Of a DNA stretch of 64,000 nucleotides, positions 38,903 through 47,239 are shown in pieces. A model generated the notes under the pieces. The model made no database searches. It saw only the letters and a program-made list of their open reading frames with translations, and was not told the DNA's origin. The translations under genes and the position numbers were made by a program. Origin of the DNA: CAKZQX01 sp034437035 (GTDB lineage: Bacteria > Chloroflexota > Chloroflexia > Chloroflexales > Chloroflexaceae); assembly GCA_034437035.1 (NCBI GenBank), contig DAOTUI010000120.1:1-64000 (forward strand). Direction: 5' to 3'. Numbering within the stretch: position 1 is the first letter of the stretch; every line of letters starts with the position of its first letter.

Positions 38903-40261
38903 TTAATCCCCAGCCACCAGATGCTCGTCTTTCTTCACGGCAGGTTGCACCAGCAGCGTGGGCGGCGTTCCCCGGCCAACCCCCCAGTAGACAAAGCCCC
39001 GGTCGGCCATCTCACGCGGATCATAGAGATTACGCCCATCGACCACTATCGGCCGGCGCATAAAGTTCCGCAACTTCTCCCAGTTGAGTTGCTTAAACTC
39101 GTTCCACTCGGTGACAATCAGCAGCGCATCCGCATCCTTGGCCGCATCATACGCCGTTGCGCAGAAGGTTACAGTCGGCAGCACTTCGCCGGCCCGCTCC
39201 ATCGCCACCGGGTCATACGCTTTCACATGCGCGCCATGCTGCTGCAACGCTTGAATAATATCAACCGAGGGCGCTTCGCGCATATCGTCGGTGTTGGGCT
39301 TGAAGGAGAGGCCCAGCACACCGATACACTTCTCATTCAGGTTGTCGAGTAGCGTCTGCACCTTCTCGACAAAGCGCCGGCGGGCATCCTTGTTGATATC
39401 CATTACCGCCTGGAGTAACTGCGGGTGGCAGCCGGAACTGGCCGCCATATGGTGCAGCGCCAGCACATCTTTGGGGAAGCAGGAGCCGCCATAGCCAATC
39501 CCCGCATCGAGGAAGTAGGGGCCAATCCGCTTGTCGGCACCCATGCCGCGCGCTACCTCTTTCGCATCCGCGCCCAACTGCTCACAGATATGCGCAATTT
39601 CGTTGATAAAGGAGATACGCGTGGCAAGGAAGGCATTCGAGGCATATTTGATCATCTCAGCGGTACGCAGGTCGGTGATAATCACCTCAGTGCCGAGGGG
39701 CGCATGCAGTTCGGCCACCTGCTGCGCGGCACTGCGATCCAGCGAACCCAGCACAATCCGATCGGGGTTGAAGAAGTCCCTGACTGCACTACCCTCGCGC
39801 AGAAACTCCGGGTTGGACACAATCGAGAAGGGAATCCCCGGCTTTGCATGCTCGGTAATGATCTCGCTGACCATATCACCAGTACCGACCGGAACCGTGC
39901 TTTTATCAATAATGATAACCGGTCCCTGGAGTGCCTCACCGATACTGCGGGCGGCAGCTTCGATGTAACGCAGATCGGCTGCGCCATTATCACTCATCGG
40001 CGTCCCCACGGTGATAAAGACAAAGTCGGCATTATCCATCCCAAGCGCATAGATGTCAGTAAATGAGAGCCGACCGGAACGCAGGTTACGCTCGAGTAGT
40101 TCCTCCAGCCCGGGCTCGTAGATTGGTGACTTCCCGGCACGCATCATCTCGATCTTGTGGAGATCAATGTCGATACAGACCACGTTGTTGCCCAGGTCGG
40201 CAAAACAGACGCCGGTCACCAACCCCACATACCCCGTTCCAATGACGCAAATGTTCTTCAA
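38903..40261 (-). CDS. ugd: UDP-glucose 6-dehydrogenase
   Basis: 452 residues from TTG 40261. The longer ATG frame (40288) would put the perfect AAGGAGG ribosome-binding site inside the coding sequence, 6 nt before this TTG, so TTG is chosen. Rossmann motif VIGTGYVGLVTG (7-18), the second NAD/UDP domain and the active-site Cys261 in GYGGSCFPKD are present. It oxidises UDP-glucose to UDP-glucuronate for exopolysaccharide or cell-envelope sugars. It has no sugar-pathway neighbours; tRNA-Val lies downstream on the same strand but has its own promoter. Confidence 0.96.
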   Translation of the reverse strand: MKNICVIGTGYVGLVTGVCFADLGNNVVCIDIDLHKIEMMRAGKSPIYEPGLEELLERNLRSGRLSFTDIYALGMDNADFVFITVGTPMSDNGAADLRYIEAAARSIGEALQGPVIIIDKSTVPVGTGDMVSEIITEHAKPGIPFSIVSNPEFLREGSAVRDFFNPDRIVLGSLDRSAAQQVAELHAPLGTEVIITDLRTAEMIKYASNAFLATRISFINEIAHICEQLGADAKEVARGMGADKRIGPYFLDAGIGYGGSCFPKDVLALHHMAASSGCHPQLLQAVMDINKDARRRFVEKVQTLLDNLNEKCIGVLGLSFKPNTDDMREAPSVDIIQALQQHGAHVKAYDPVAMERAGEVLPTVTFCATAYDAAKDADALLIVTEWNEFKQLNWEKLRNFMRRPIVVDGRNLYDPREMADRGFVYWGVGRGTPPTLLVQPAVKKDEHLVAGD

Positions 40262-40665
40262 GTCTAGCCTCCTTAAATAAAGATACAAAAATCAATGTGC
40301 TGACTATGCAAGTTGCATGCCATGTATGGAATAAACTTTGTTTAATCTGGACGCTAATGCCGACCTTAGGAGAATAAGTACTGCAATGCCAACGCAACAT
40401 TCCGGTCAATCATGCCAACGCAGTCTGGGCAGAACTATTTGGTCGTAATCCACATAGCGCGCCTGCTGCATATTTGCCGGCAGCAACAGCGTACCACTAC
40501 TCTGGAGAATACGCAGTTATCGCTACTATCAACTATGTTCAGTGTATTCAGGGGAGGTGACGAATATATGAATGGGGGCGACAGTTTATGCCCGCGCCAC
40601 TTGCCCGCATTGTGTCAGGAGCGATAGGAGCGCGTTGTCGCGCATCGGGGAAAATAAAAAATATC
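40262..40665. other. Intergenic region
   Basis: 404 bp between ugd and the element cluster E7-E9. No gene supported. It should contain the ugd promoter; none recognised. Confidence 0.35.
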
Positions 40666-40672
40666 TCATTTA

Positions 40673-40919
40673 CACGGGCTACGCGGTCTCGCACGTGAAA
40701 GCGAATACTGCCTGGCGGGGGTTTTACACGCGCTACGTGCTGAGCATTCAAACCTTCGGTTTGACCGGGTGGAAGCCCGATTCGCCTGCGGCAGCGTGGT
40801 ACTGGTTTACCTTTTTCACAAAAACTTGCACGAAGTGCAAGTTTTTGTGAAAAAGAATGGAATTTTCCGCCCTGCCGGCGACGAAATCCCCTTTCGGGTC
40901 AGGAACGGCGTAACTCGCG
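40673..40919 (+). mobile_element. Nested-palindrome element E7
   Basis: Flanked by TCATTTA on both sides (40666 and 40920). The longest copy: the left end (CACGGGCTACGCGG) is followed by an extra segment that repeats an end-like motif (CACGCGCTACGTGC at about 40727). Mini-hairpin CAAACCTTCGGTTTG. Central stem 40811-40855, 21 bp perfect, loop GAA. Confidence 0.8.
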
Positions 40920-40926
40920 TCATTTA

Positions 40927-41142
40927 CACGACTTACGCGGTGGGGTCTGTTCCGGCCCGGTGTCAGACCCAAATGCCGGCTTCGCCTGCGGCAGCATGGT
41001 ACTTTATTGATTTTTTCAGGAACATGTTGCACTATGTGCAACATGTTCCTGAAAAAGAAGAAGATCTTCCGCCCTGCCGGAGGCGAAACGGACCGTTCAT
41101 CCAGGCAATCACCCGGTTTGGATACCCAGCGCGTAACTCGTG
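40927..41142 (+). mobile_element. Nested-palindrome element E8
   Basis: Shares TCATTTA with E7 on the left; the right flank is TTATTTA (41143). Ends CACGACTTACGCGG and GCGCGTAACTCGTG. Central stem 41012-41056, 21 bp perfect around TAT. Middle arms intact. Confidence 0.85.
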
Positions 41143-41149
41143 TTATTTA

Positions 41150-41253
41150 CACGACTTACGCGGTTACTCGTTCAAACCGGACGTTTGACCCAGTGCAAGC
41201 CAGAATCGCCTGCGGCAGCGTAGTACTGGTTTACCTTTTTCACGAAACGCGTG
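41150..41253 (+). mobile_element. Internally deleted nested-palindrome element E9
   Basis: Left end CACGACTTACGCGG, left arm and the start of the core (CTTTTTCACG) are joined directly to AACGCGTG, an element right end, followed by TCATTCA (41254). The right half of the hairpin is lost. The left flank TTATTTA is shared with E8. It shows that the ends and flanking 7-mer are real boundaries. Confidence 0.7.
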
Positions 41254-41290
41254 TCATTCAGTGCCGATAGAAAGAGCAGCGGAAAAAATA

Positions 41291-41324
41291 AATACCCCCG
41301 ACTCCAAAAAAGAGCGGGGGTATT
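41291..41324 (-). terminator. rpsA terminator
   Basis: Minus strand: AATACCCCCG, 14-nt loop, CGGGGGTATT, then TATTTTTTCC. A 10-bp perfect stem with a T-tract 18 bp after the S1 stop codon. Classic intrinsic terminator. Confidence 0.9.
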
Positions 41325-41341
41325 GCCGGCACAGCATGCAT

Positions 41342-42868
41342 CTACGCTGGAGAGCTTTTATGAGCAACTTCTTCTTCTACGTCAACGGTTTCTTCGGTGT
41401 CGGCTTCAGCGTCCGTCGTTTCCGTATCAACCGTTGCTTCGGTGTCAGCCGTCTCCGCAGATGGGGTTTCGGTTGTACCGGTCTCGTCTGACGTATCCTC
41501 AGCAACCGGCTCCTCAACCTCAGGCGTTACATCGGGTGTCACCTCGGTTGCTTGAACTGCGGCCTTCTCCGGCTCCTCTGCGGCAGTAGCCGGCGTTTCT
41601 ACTGCGGTGGTCTCGGTGGTGGAGGATGTCTCGGCTTCAGTCGCCGGCGTCGCCTCGGCGACTGATGTCTCGGCTTCAGTCGCCGGCGTCGCCTCGGCGA
41701 CTGATGTCTCGCCACCTTCAACCTCATCGCCGTCGCGCTCCTCTTCGGTCACGCGGCGCAGTGAGAGACCCATCCGCTGGCGCTGCCGATCCAGACTGAT
41801 CACCTTGGCAGTGACCACCTGACCGGGGGAGAGCACATCGCGCGGCTGCGTCTGCGGGTCAACATCCAGCTCGCTGGCATGGATCAACCCTTCGACCGCC
41901 TCTTCGATCTGGACAAACGCACCAAACGGGGTGACATTCGTGACCGGACCCGTCACCAGTTGACCCAGGTTGTAGCGCTGGTCAATCGTATCCCAGGGAT
42001 TGGGCTGGAGCCGCCGCAGGCTCAGGCCGATGCGCTCACGGTCCCGATCAATCTCGACAACCAGCACCTGCACTTCCTGGCCGGGGGAGAGCACCTCCCG
42101 CGGATGGTTTACGCGCTGCCAGGAGAGTTCGCTGATGTGTGCCAGACCATCGGCCCCACCCAGGTCGATAAACGCACCAAAGTTGGTCAACTGGTTGACC
42201 CGTCCCGTCAACACATCGCCGGGCTGGAGTTCAGTCAAGAGACGCTGCTTCTGCGCCTTGCGCCACTCCTGCGTTGCGCTGCGCTCCGATAGGACCAGCC
42301 GGTTGCGGTCACGGTCCACTTCGATCACCTTGAGCGGAATTTCCTGGTTGACCATGCGCTGGAGGGCCTGCTGCCGCTCCTCCGCTGCGGTACGCCCATG
42401 CAGTTGGGCCACCTGCGAAGCCGGCACAAAGCCGCGAATACGATTAAACTGGACCAGCAGACCGCCCTTATTAAAGCCGACGACCTTGCACTGAACGACG
42501 CCGCCTTCCTCAAAGAGCCGGCCGGCATTCTCCCAGTCTTTCGCAACCTGAACCATGGTCAGCGAGAGGATCAAGTCCCCGTCACGATTCTCCGGATCTT
42601 GCACATAGACCTGGATCGAATCGCCGACATTGAGCGTGTCGGAGAAATCATCCCCCATTTGCCGCAGATCCTGCACTGGAATCACACCCTCACGCTTGGT
42701 ACCGATAGACACGAGTACCCCATTTTCCTCGATTTGCATAATCAGGCCATCGCGCAACTCGCCGCGCTGTGGTCGGGCATAATCATACGCTTCGAGCAGT
42801 TTGGTCCAATCCTCTTCTTCTTCAAATGCAAACTCTTCTGGGGTCGTCTGATCGGATTGTACAGTCAT
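41342..42868 (-). CDS. rpsA: 30S ribosomal protein S1 with acidic repeat tail
   Basis: 508 residues from ATG 42868 behind AGGAGG; the longer frame to 43075 runs through the leader RNA and is not coding. Four S1 (OB-fold) domains at about 36-110, 122-192, 218-290 and 303-378 (for example GRVNQLTNFGAFIDLGGADGLAHISEL type text). Residues about 385-508 are a low-complexity acidic tail of Ala/Thr/Glu with tandem copies of SVAEATPATEA (DNA at about 41630-41712). Four domains fit the shorter S1 of many non-proteobacteria. It binds mRNA on the 30S subunit. Preceded by a consensus promoter and a 229-nt structured leader, so it is likely controlled by attenuation or autogenously. Confidence 0.93.
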   Translation of the reverse strand: MTVQSDQTTPEEFAFEEEEDWTKLLEAYDYARPQRGELRDGLIMQIEENGVLVSIGTKREGVIPVQDLRQMGDDFSDTLNVGDSIQVYVQDPENRDGDLILSLTMVQVAKDWENAGRLFEEGGVVQCKVVGFNKGGLLVQFNRIRGFVPASQVAQLHGRTAAEERQQALQRMVNQEIPLKVIEVDRDRNRLVLSERSATQEWRKAQKQRLLTELQPGDVLTGRVNQLTNFGAFIDLGGADGLAHISELSWQRVNHPREVLSPGQEVQVLVVEIDRDRERIGLSLRRLQPNPWDTIDQRYNLGQLVTGPVTNVTPFGAFVQIEEAVEGLIHASELDVDPQTQPRDVLSPGQVVTAKVISLDRQRQRMGLSLRRVTEEERDGDEVEGGETSVAEATPATEAETSVAEATPATEAETSSTTETTAVETPATAAEEPEKAAVQATEVTPDVTPEVEEPVAEDTSDETGTTETPSAETADTEATVDTETTDAEADTEETVDVEEEVAHKSSPA

Positions 42869-42941
42869 CAGATAAAGCCTCCTAAAAAAGGGATTTTTGA
42901 TTGCACCCGCTGCGCGCGGCCTCATTCCCCGATTACAGTCC

Positions 42942-42975
42942 AAAAAAAAGCGCCACCCGTGCATAAGGTAGGCGC
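42942..42975 (-). terminator. Intrinsic terminator inside the rpsA leader
   Basis: Minus strand: GCGCCTACC-TTATGCAC-GGGTGGCGC followed by eight T. It lies about 74 nt before the S1 start codon and about 195 nt after the expected transcription start, so the transcript should stop here unless antitermination occurs. Confidence 0.85.
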
Positions 42976-43170
42976 AAGCGTGAAACACACGCAAACTGAG
43001 CCACCAAGCTGTAAAGCACTTTCTCCGTCCGGATGACGCTAACCGCCAGTCATCAACAGGAGAAACCGGGTTCACTGCCTACGAATCGCTCCGCGTGAAG
43101 GGGCACCTTTCCAATTCCTGGAACTGCTGGGAAGATCGCTTGAAGCGGATGTCATTTATGTTTTACAATG
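42942..43170 (-). ncRNA. Structured leader/small RNA upstream of rpsA
   Basis: From the predicted start at about 43170 to the terminator the transcript is about 229 nt. It has the hairpin TTTCTCC/GGAGAAA (43020-43065) enclosing GATGAC/GTCATC, a TTCAC/GTGAA stem, a GCGTG/CACGC hairpin and the terminator. I found no match to tRNA, tmRNA, SRP RNA, T-box or the common riboswitches I know. Either a leader controlling S1 or an independent small RNA (6S-like in size only). Confidence 0.6.
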
Positions 43171-43176
43171 GCGCGA

Positions 43177-43205
43177 ATTATACCGTAACCGTTAGCGGTT
43201 GTCAA
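43177..43205 (-). promoter_or_regulatory. Consensus sigma-70 promoter of the rpsA leader
   Basis: Minus strand TTGACA (43200-43205), exactly 17 nt, TATAAT (43177-43182). The best promoter in the window. It lies in the 352-bp divergent gap between S1 and the metalloenzyme gene. Confidence 0.92.
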
Positions 43206-43220
43206 ACTTAAGGCGCTCTT

Positions 43221-44120
43221 ATGCCGATTATCTTTGTTTTCCTTGACGGCGTTGGGCTGGCTCCGGCGCATCCGCACAACCCCCTGGCGTCGGCGGCAAC
43301 ACCCACGCTGTATCACCTGCTGGGTGGTCCGCTGACGCAGGAGCAGGTCCAGCAGCAACCCGCACTGCTACTGCGGGCGATTGATACTACCCTGGGGGTG
43401 CCGGGGTTGCCCCAGAGCGGCACCGGCCAGACCGCGCTGCTAACCGGTGTTAATGCGCCTGTGCTGGTTGGACGCCACCAGCCCTACTACCCGCCGGTCG
43501 CCCTGCGGCCGCTGCTGGCCGAACACAGCATCTTTCACCAGGTACAGGCGCGCGGCCTGCGCGTAACCTTTGCCAATGCCTTCACGCCTGGCTACTGGCA
43601 GGCACTTGCCGGCCGCCGCCTGCGCCGCACCGCCGGCGTTATCGCGGCCGAGGGGGCCAACTTGCGCCTGCGCAACCTGGATGATCTGCTGACCGGGCAT
43701 GCCTTGATGTGGGATATTACCCATGAACTACTGAGCCGGCGTGATCCCGCACTGGACATACCGGTTATCGCGGCGCAACTGGCCGGGGAGCGGCTGGCAT
43801 TCCTGGCCCACACCCACGATCTCGTCTTTTTCGAGTGTTTCCTGCCCGATCTTGCCGGTCATGGACAGCTGCCGTTGCATGTTGAAGCTGTGCTGGAACG
43901 GATTGATGGTCTACTGGCCGGGCTCCTGGCAACACTGCGCCCGGAAGATACGCTCCTGCTGACCAGCGACCATGGCAATATCGAAGATTCCAGGGCGGCC
44001 GGGCATACGCGTAATCCGGTGCCGCTGCTGGTTGTCGGCACCGCAGCGCGCTATTTCGCCACCGTGCAGGACAGCACCGGCGTGGCGGCAGGCATTATCG
44101 CCGCGCTATCATCGGCATGA
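43221..44120 (+). CDS. Metalloenzyme/phosphomutase-like protein (alkaline phosphatase superfamily)
   Basis: 299 residues. FLDGVG (metal Asp9), the likely phospho-acceptor Ser in PQSGTGQTALLTG, TSDHGNIED and AGHTRNPVP with metal His/Asp give the binuclear-metal core of the alkaline phosphatase superfamily (metalloenzyme family, as in phosphoglycerate mutase GpmI and phosphopentomutase). It is much shorter than GpmI (about 510) and lacks the inserted transferase domain. Annotators often call such proteins "metalloenzyme domain protein"; the substrate is unknown. Divergent from rpsA. The frame starts just after the S1 promoter. Confidence 0.9.
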   Translation: MPIIFVFLDGVGLAPAHPHNPLASAATPTLYHLLGGPLTQEQVQQQPALLLRAIDTTLGVPGLPQSGTGQTALLTGVNAPVLVGRHQPYYPPVALRPLLAEHSIFHQVQARGLRVTFANAFTPGYWQALAGRRLRRTAGVIAAEGANLRLRNLDDLLTGHALMWDITHELLSRRDPALDIPVIAAQLAGERLAFLAHTHDLVFFECFLPDLAGHGQLPLHVEAVLERIDGLLAGLLATLRPEDTLLLTSDHGNIEDSRAAGHTRNPVPLLVVGTAARYFATVQDSTGVAAGIIAALSSA

Positions 44121-44146
44121 TCATGGTATTATTGTTGATTGAATAA

Positions 44147-44342
44147 CACGCGTTACGCGATCATTGACCCGGAAGGCGACTCCGCCTCCAGCAGGGCGGA
44201 AGAAACCATCTTTTTTCACAAAACATCTACACTTTGTGCAAATGTTTTGTGAAAAAATCAATAAAGCACCATGCTGCCGCAGGCGAAGCCGGCTTTTGGG
44301 GTGGTCAACAGACCGAAATAAGGCTGCACCGCGTAACTTGTG
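44147..44342 (-). mobile_element. Nested-palindrome element E10
   Basis: Flanked by TGAATAA (44140 and 44343). Ends CACGCGTTACGCGA and CCGCGTAACTTGTG. The core 44211-44257 has two mismatched pairs (CATCTACAC against GTGCAAATG), identical to the defect in E12. Confidence 0.85.
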
Positions 44343-44349
44343 TGAATAA

Positions 44350-44545
44350 CAGGCGTTACGCGGTCACTGACTCGAAAGGACATTTCGCCTCCGGCAGGAT
44401 GGAATCTTCCATCCTTTTTCACGAACATTTGGCACAAAGTGCCAAATGTTCGTGAAAAAGAACATCATGTACCACGCTGCCGCAGGCGAAATACACCGTT
44501 ATCGAGAGCAAACGGTCCGTTTGAACGCGCACCGCGTAAGTCGTG
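44350..44545 (-). mobile_element. Nested-palindrome element E11
   Basis: Between the second and third TGAATAA. Ends CAGGCGTTACGCGG and CCGCGTAAGTCGTG. Core 44414-44460, 22 bp perfect, loop AAA. Mini-hairpin CAAACGGTCCGTTTG. 196 bp, the same length as E10. Confidence 0.9.
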
Positions 44546-44552
44546 TGAATAA

Positions 44553-44745
44553 CACGAGTTACGCGATCACTCGCGCGGCAGCGGATAGCACCTCCGGCAG
44601 GGCGGAAGAAACCATCTTTTTTCACAAAACATCTACACTTTGTGCAAATGTTTTGTGAAAAAGATAAAAAAGCACCATGCTGCCGCAGGTAAGCCTGTTT
44701 TTCGTCTGGTCAAGCGTCTAGTTGGTCTACCTACCGTAAGTCCTG
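44553..44745 (-). mobile_element. Nested-palindrome element E12
   Basis: Between the third and fourth TGAATAA (44546 and 44746). Ends CACGAGTTACGCGA and ACCGTAAGTCCTG. Core 44614-44665 carries the same two mismatches as E10, so these two are closest relatives although E11 lies between them. Confidence 0.87.
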
Positions 44746-44836
44746 TGAATAATGCATAATCTTATCAACCGGGATAGATGTCCCGAGCAAACTGCGGGCG
44801 ACCGCTGCGTCGTCCCTACTAGTATCGAGGAGCAGC

Positions 44837-45319
44837 ATGAGCTACGATAAACCAATTAGTGTTCTTTTTGTCTGTATGGGTAATATCTGCCGGTCACCCA
44901 TGGCTGAGGCCGTGTTTCGCCATCTGGTGCAGGAGGCCGGTCTGGCGCCCCGGTTTAAGATCGCCTCGGTCGGCACCGGCGGCTGGCATGTTGGTGAGCG
45001 CCCCCATCCCGGTACCCAGGCGGTCCTACAACGCAACGGTGTCGCGGTGGGCGACCAGCGCGCACAGCGACTGAGTCATGCTGACCTGGACCATTACGAC
45101 TACATCATCGCTATGGACGAGGAAAATCTGGATGATATTAGCCGGTTACGCCATGACGCAGCGGGAACAGTGCGCCGGTTGCTGGAGTTTGCCCCCGCGG
45201 GTGGCCCGCTGGATGTGCCGGATCCCTACTACACCGGCGGCTTTGACCAGGTGTACGACCTGGTGACGGCCGGCTGCCGGGGCCTGCTGTTGCATATTCG
45301 CGCCCAGGAGGGGGTCTGA
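44837..45319 (+). CDS. Low-molecular-weight protein-tyrosine-phosphatase-like protein
   Basis: 160 residues. The P-loop C13-MGNIC-R19-S in FVCMGNICRSPMAEAVF and the general acid Asp in DVPDPYYTGG are intact, so it should be active. ATG 44837 behind GAGGAGCAGC. The stop overlaps the start of the fructosamine-kinase gene (TGATG), so the two are co-translated. In bacteria LMW phosphatases next to fructosamine kinases are known to act on ribulosamine-type sugar phosphates in protein deglycation; this is the favoured role here. A plain tyrosine phosphatase role in capsule control is the alternative. Confidence 0.93.
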   Translation: MSYDKPISVLFVCMGNICRSPMAEAVFRHLVQEAGLAPRFKIASVGTGGWHVGERPHPGTQAVLQRNGVAVGDQRAQRLSHADLDHYDYIIAMDEENLDDISRLRHDAAGTVRRLLEFAPAGGPLDVPDPYYTGGFDQVYDLVTAGCRGLLLHIRAQEGV

Positions 45320-46218
45320 TGGCACTGCCTGATGCACTGGTCACGTCGATTGTCGCCGCCCTGGAAACTGCCGGCGACACAACTGCAATCCAGTCGGTTC
45401 AGCCGGTCAGCGGCGGCTGTATCAACAATGCCCAGCGGCTGGAAACCGCACAGAATGTTTATCTGCTCAAGTGGAATACGCGCCCGTTACCGAATATGTT
45501 TTTTGTCGAGGCCCAGGGATTGCAGTTGATGTATGATACGCAGACCGTGCGCGTGCCGGCGGTGCTGACCGCTACCGATGCAGATGACGATCGACCGGCC
45601 TACATCCTGATGGAGTGGCTGGAAGGCCCGGCCGGGGCCGCGCGCCGGGGCGACCAGACGCTGCTTGGCACGCAACTGGCGGCTATGCATAGACATGGCA
45701 CCGATGCCTACGGCCTGGATCAGGATAACTACATCGGCAGCACGCCCCAGTACAACGGCTGGGAAGAGGACTGGGTGCGCTTCTACCGGGAGAAACGGCT
45801 GCGTCCGCAGATTGAACTGGCCCAGCGCAACGGGCTGCTGCCCACCAGCCGCCGCCAGCGCCTGGAGCGGCTCCTGGAGCGGCTTGACGGCTGGTTAGCG
45901 GGCGTTGAACGGCAGCCCGCGCTGCTGCATGGCGACCTCTGGGGCGGCAATGTCATCACCGGGCCGGGTGGCGTTCCGGCGCTGATCGATCCCGCCGTCT
46001 ACTATGGCGACCGTGAGGCCGAGATTGCCTTTACCGAGCTGTTTGGTGGCTTTAGCACCCGCTTCTACGATGCCTACCAGGAAGCCTGGCCGCTGGAGCC
46101 CGGCTACACTGATCGGCGCGATCTCTACAATCTCTACCATCTGCTCAACCACTTAAATCTGTTCGGCGAGAGCTACGGCGCGCAGGTGGATGCTATTGCC
46201 CGGCGGTATGCGGAGTAG
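45319..46218 (+). CDS. Fructosamine/ketosamine kinase family protein
   Basis: 299 residues, full family length. PVSGGCINNAQRL near the N-terminus, YILMEWLEG hinge-like segment, and the catalytic LLHGDLWGGNVI with metal-binding DPAVYYGDREAEIA. Enzymes of this family phosphorylate ketoamines on proteins (fructosamine, ribulosamine, erythrulosamine), which destabilises the adduct and removes it. Bacterial members mostly prefer ribulosamines/erythrulosamines. Translation is coupled to the LMW phosphatase in front. Convergent with the gene at 46254. Confidence 0.94.
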   Translation: MALPDALVTSIVAALETAGDTTAIQSVQPVSGGCINNAQRLETAQNVYLLKWNTRPLPNMFFVEAQGLQLMYDTQTVRVPAVLTATDADDDRPAYILMEWLEGPAGAARRGDQTLLGTQLAAMHRHGTDAYGLDQDNYIGSTPQYNGWEEDWVRFYREKRLRPQIELAQRNGLLPTSRRQRLERLLERLDGWLAGVERQPALLHGDLWGGNVITGPGGVPALIDPAVYYGDREAEIAFTELFGGFSTRFYDAYQEAWPLEPGYTDRRDLYNLYHLLNHLNLFGESYGAQVDAIARRYAE

Positions 46219-46253
46219 GTGAAACGGGCGGCGGGCGGCGTGGTGAAGCGCAC

Positions 46254-46985
46254 CTACACCTCCAAGATCGCTCCCTGGAGCGCAAGACGCTCCCGCTCGG
46301 CAGGTGCGGCCCGCTCTGCGTCCAGCAACACTACCTCCGGGTCGGTGAACTGCGTATGCAATGCCTGGTACACGGCATACGAATCCCGAGGCATGTGCCA
46401 GGCCACTAGTGTCAACTCTGACCAGAAGTTGAGCGGCTGTTCGTCCAGGAGATCGCCGATCAGCGCGATGCATTCGATCCCAAACTGCTCGCGCAGCAGA
46501 GCGGCAGACTGCCGGGCCACCCACCACCAGTGATCCCGGCGGCCGGCATCATGCTGCCGGGCGGCTTCTTCGGCCAGCAGACCAGCAACCCAGGCACGGG
46601 GCGGCAAAAGCTTGAGCGCCGCGTCCATGCCAAATGTTCGCAGCAGCAAACCCAGTGTGTTGCGGATTCCGACCCATCCGCCGATATGCGGTTTGCCGTT
46701 AACCAGTTCAAATTTGGCATCGGGGCAATAGGTGATGTACTGGTCAAAGCTGATCGGTGCGGGCTGCCGCCTGATCCCCGGCATCAATGGGCACAGCTCC
46801 CAGCCCAACTCCCCGGTATCGTCCGGCTCCGTCGGAGAACCATCGGGCATAGCGGTAGGATCGATGGTGATGATTTCATCGGTTGCCCTGTGCCGATAAG
46901 CGCGACCCTCGGCGGAGATGCTCCCACAACCGGGCGGGAGTACAGACAAGACCGGGTACACTGTTCGAGCGGTAGTGATCTTCAA
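46254..46985 (-). CDS. Uma2-like N-terminal plus nucleotidyltransferase-like C-terminal protein
   Basis: 243 residues. The middle (about 78-110, ISFDQYITYCPDAKFELVNG) resembles the start of Uma2 proteins (F-x-x-Y...FELVNG), but the catalytic Asp/Glu/Lys part that should follow is missing. The last 80 residues (IECIALIGDLLDEQPLNFWSELTLVAW) resemble minimal nucleotidyltransferases, where GD and the second acidic residue would bind metal. So it may be a fusion in which the Uma2 half only recognises a partner. No neighbour explains it. Start uncertain: the gene's 5' side is next to a half element (E13). Confidence 0.65.
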   Translation of the reverse strand: MKITTARTVYPVLSVLPPGCGSISAEGRAYRHRATDEIITIDPTAMPDGSPTEPDDTGELGWELCPLMPGIRRQPAPISFDQYITYCPDAKFELVNGKPHIGGWVGIRNTLGLLLRTFGMDAALKLLPPRAWVAGLLAEEAARQHDAGRRDHWWWVARQSAALLREQFGIECIALIGDLLDEQPLNFWSELTLVAWHMPRDSYAVYQALHTQFTDPEVVLLDAERAAPAERERLALQGAILEV

Positions 46986-47041
46986 CGGTGAGCGGTTGCG
47001 ACACGTAGCCCGTAGCGGTTAACGTGAGGAATTCAATTGTT

Positions 47042-47098
47042 CGCTCCACCCTGCCGGAGGCGAAATGTCCTGCCGGGTCAACAACTACGTAACGCGTG
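47042..47098 (+). mobile_element. Truncated nested-palindrome element E13 (right half)
   Basis: Only the right arm (CCACCCTGCCGGAGGCGAAAT) and the right end (CTACGTAACGCGTG) remain; the left half and core are missing. It lies 57 bp upstream of the 46254-46985 gene. Confidence 0.7.
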
Positions 47099-47175
47099 TG
47101 GATATAGATAAGTATAGCATACTGCTCATGCTTCACTTCGATAACTATTCAACTATTCATACCTGAAACGCATAG

Positions 47176-47218
47176 AGCAGGCCCTGCGGGAGGCTACAAG
47201 CTTCCCGCAGGGCCTGCT
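47176..47218. terminator. Strong hairpin downstream of DUF4914 gene
   Basis: AGCAGGCCCTGCGGGA pairs perfectly with TCCCGCAGGGCCTGCT around an 11-nt loop, 22 bp after the DUF4914 stop. On the minus strand CTCTATGCGTTT follows, so the T-tract is poor; on the + strand TTTAC follows. Confidence 0.6.
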
Positions 47219-47239
47219 TTACTCAACACATATTTCCGG

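Noticed and set aside
42942..43170. T-box, tmRNA, SRP or 6S RNA
   Set aside because: No T-box core, no tRNA-like end, no SRP loop motif; 6S cannot be excluded by size but the central bubble is not seen.
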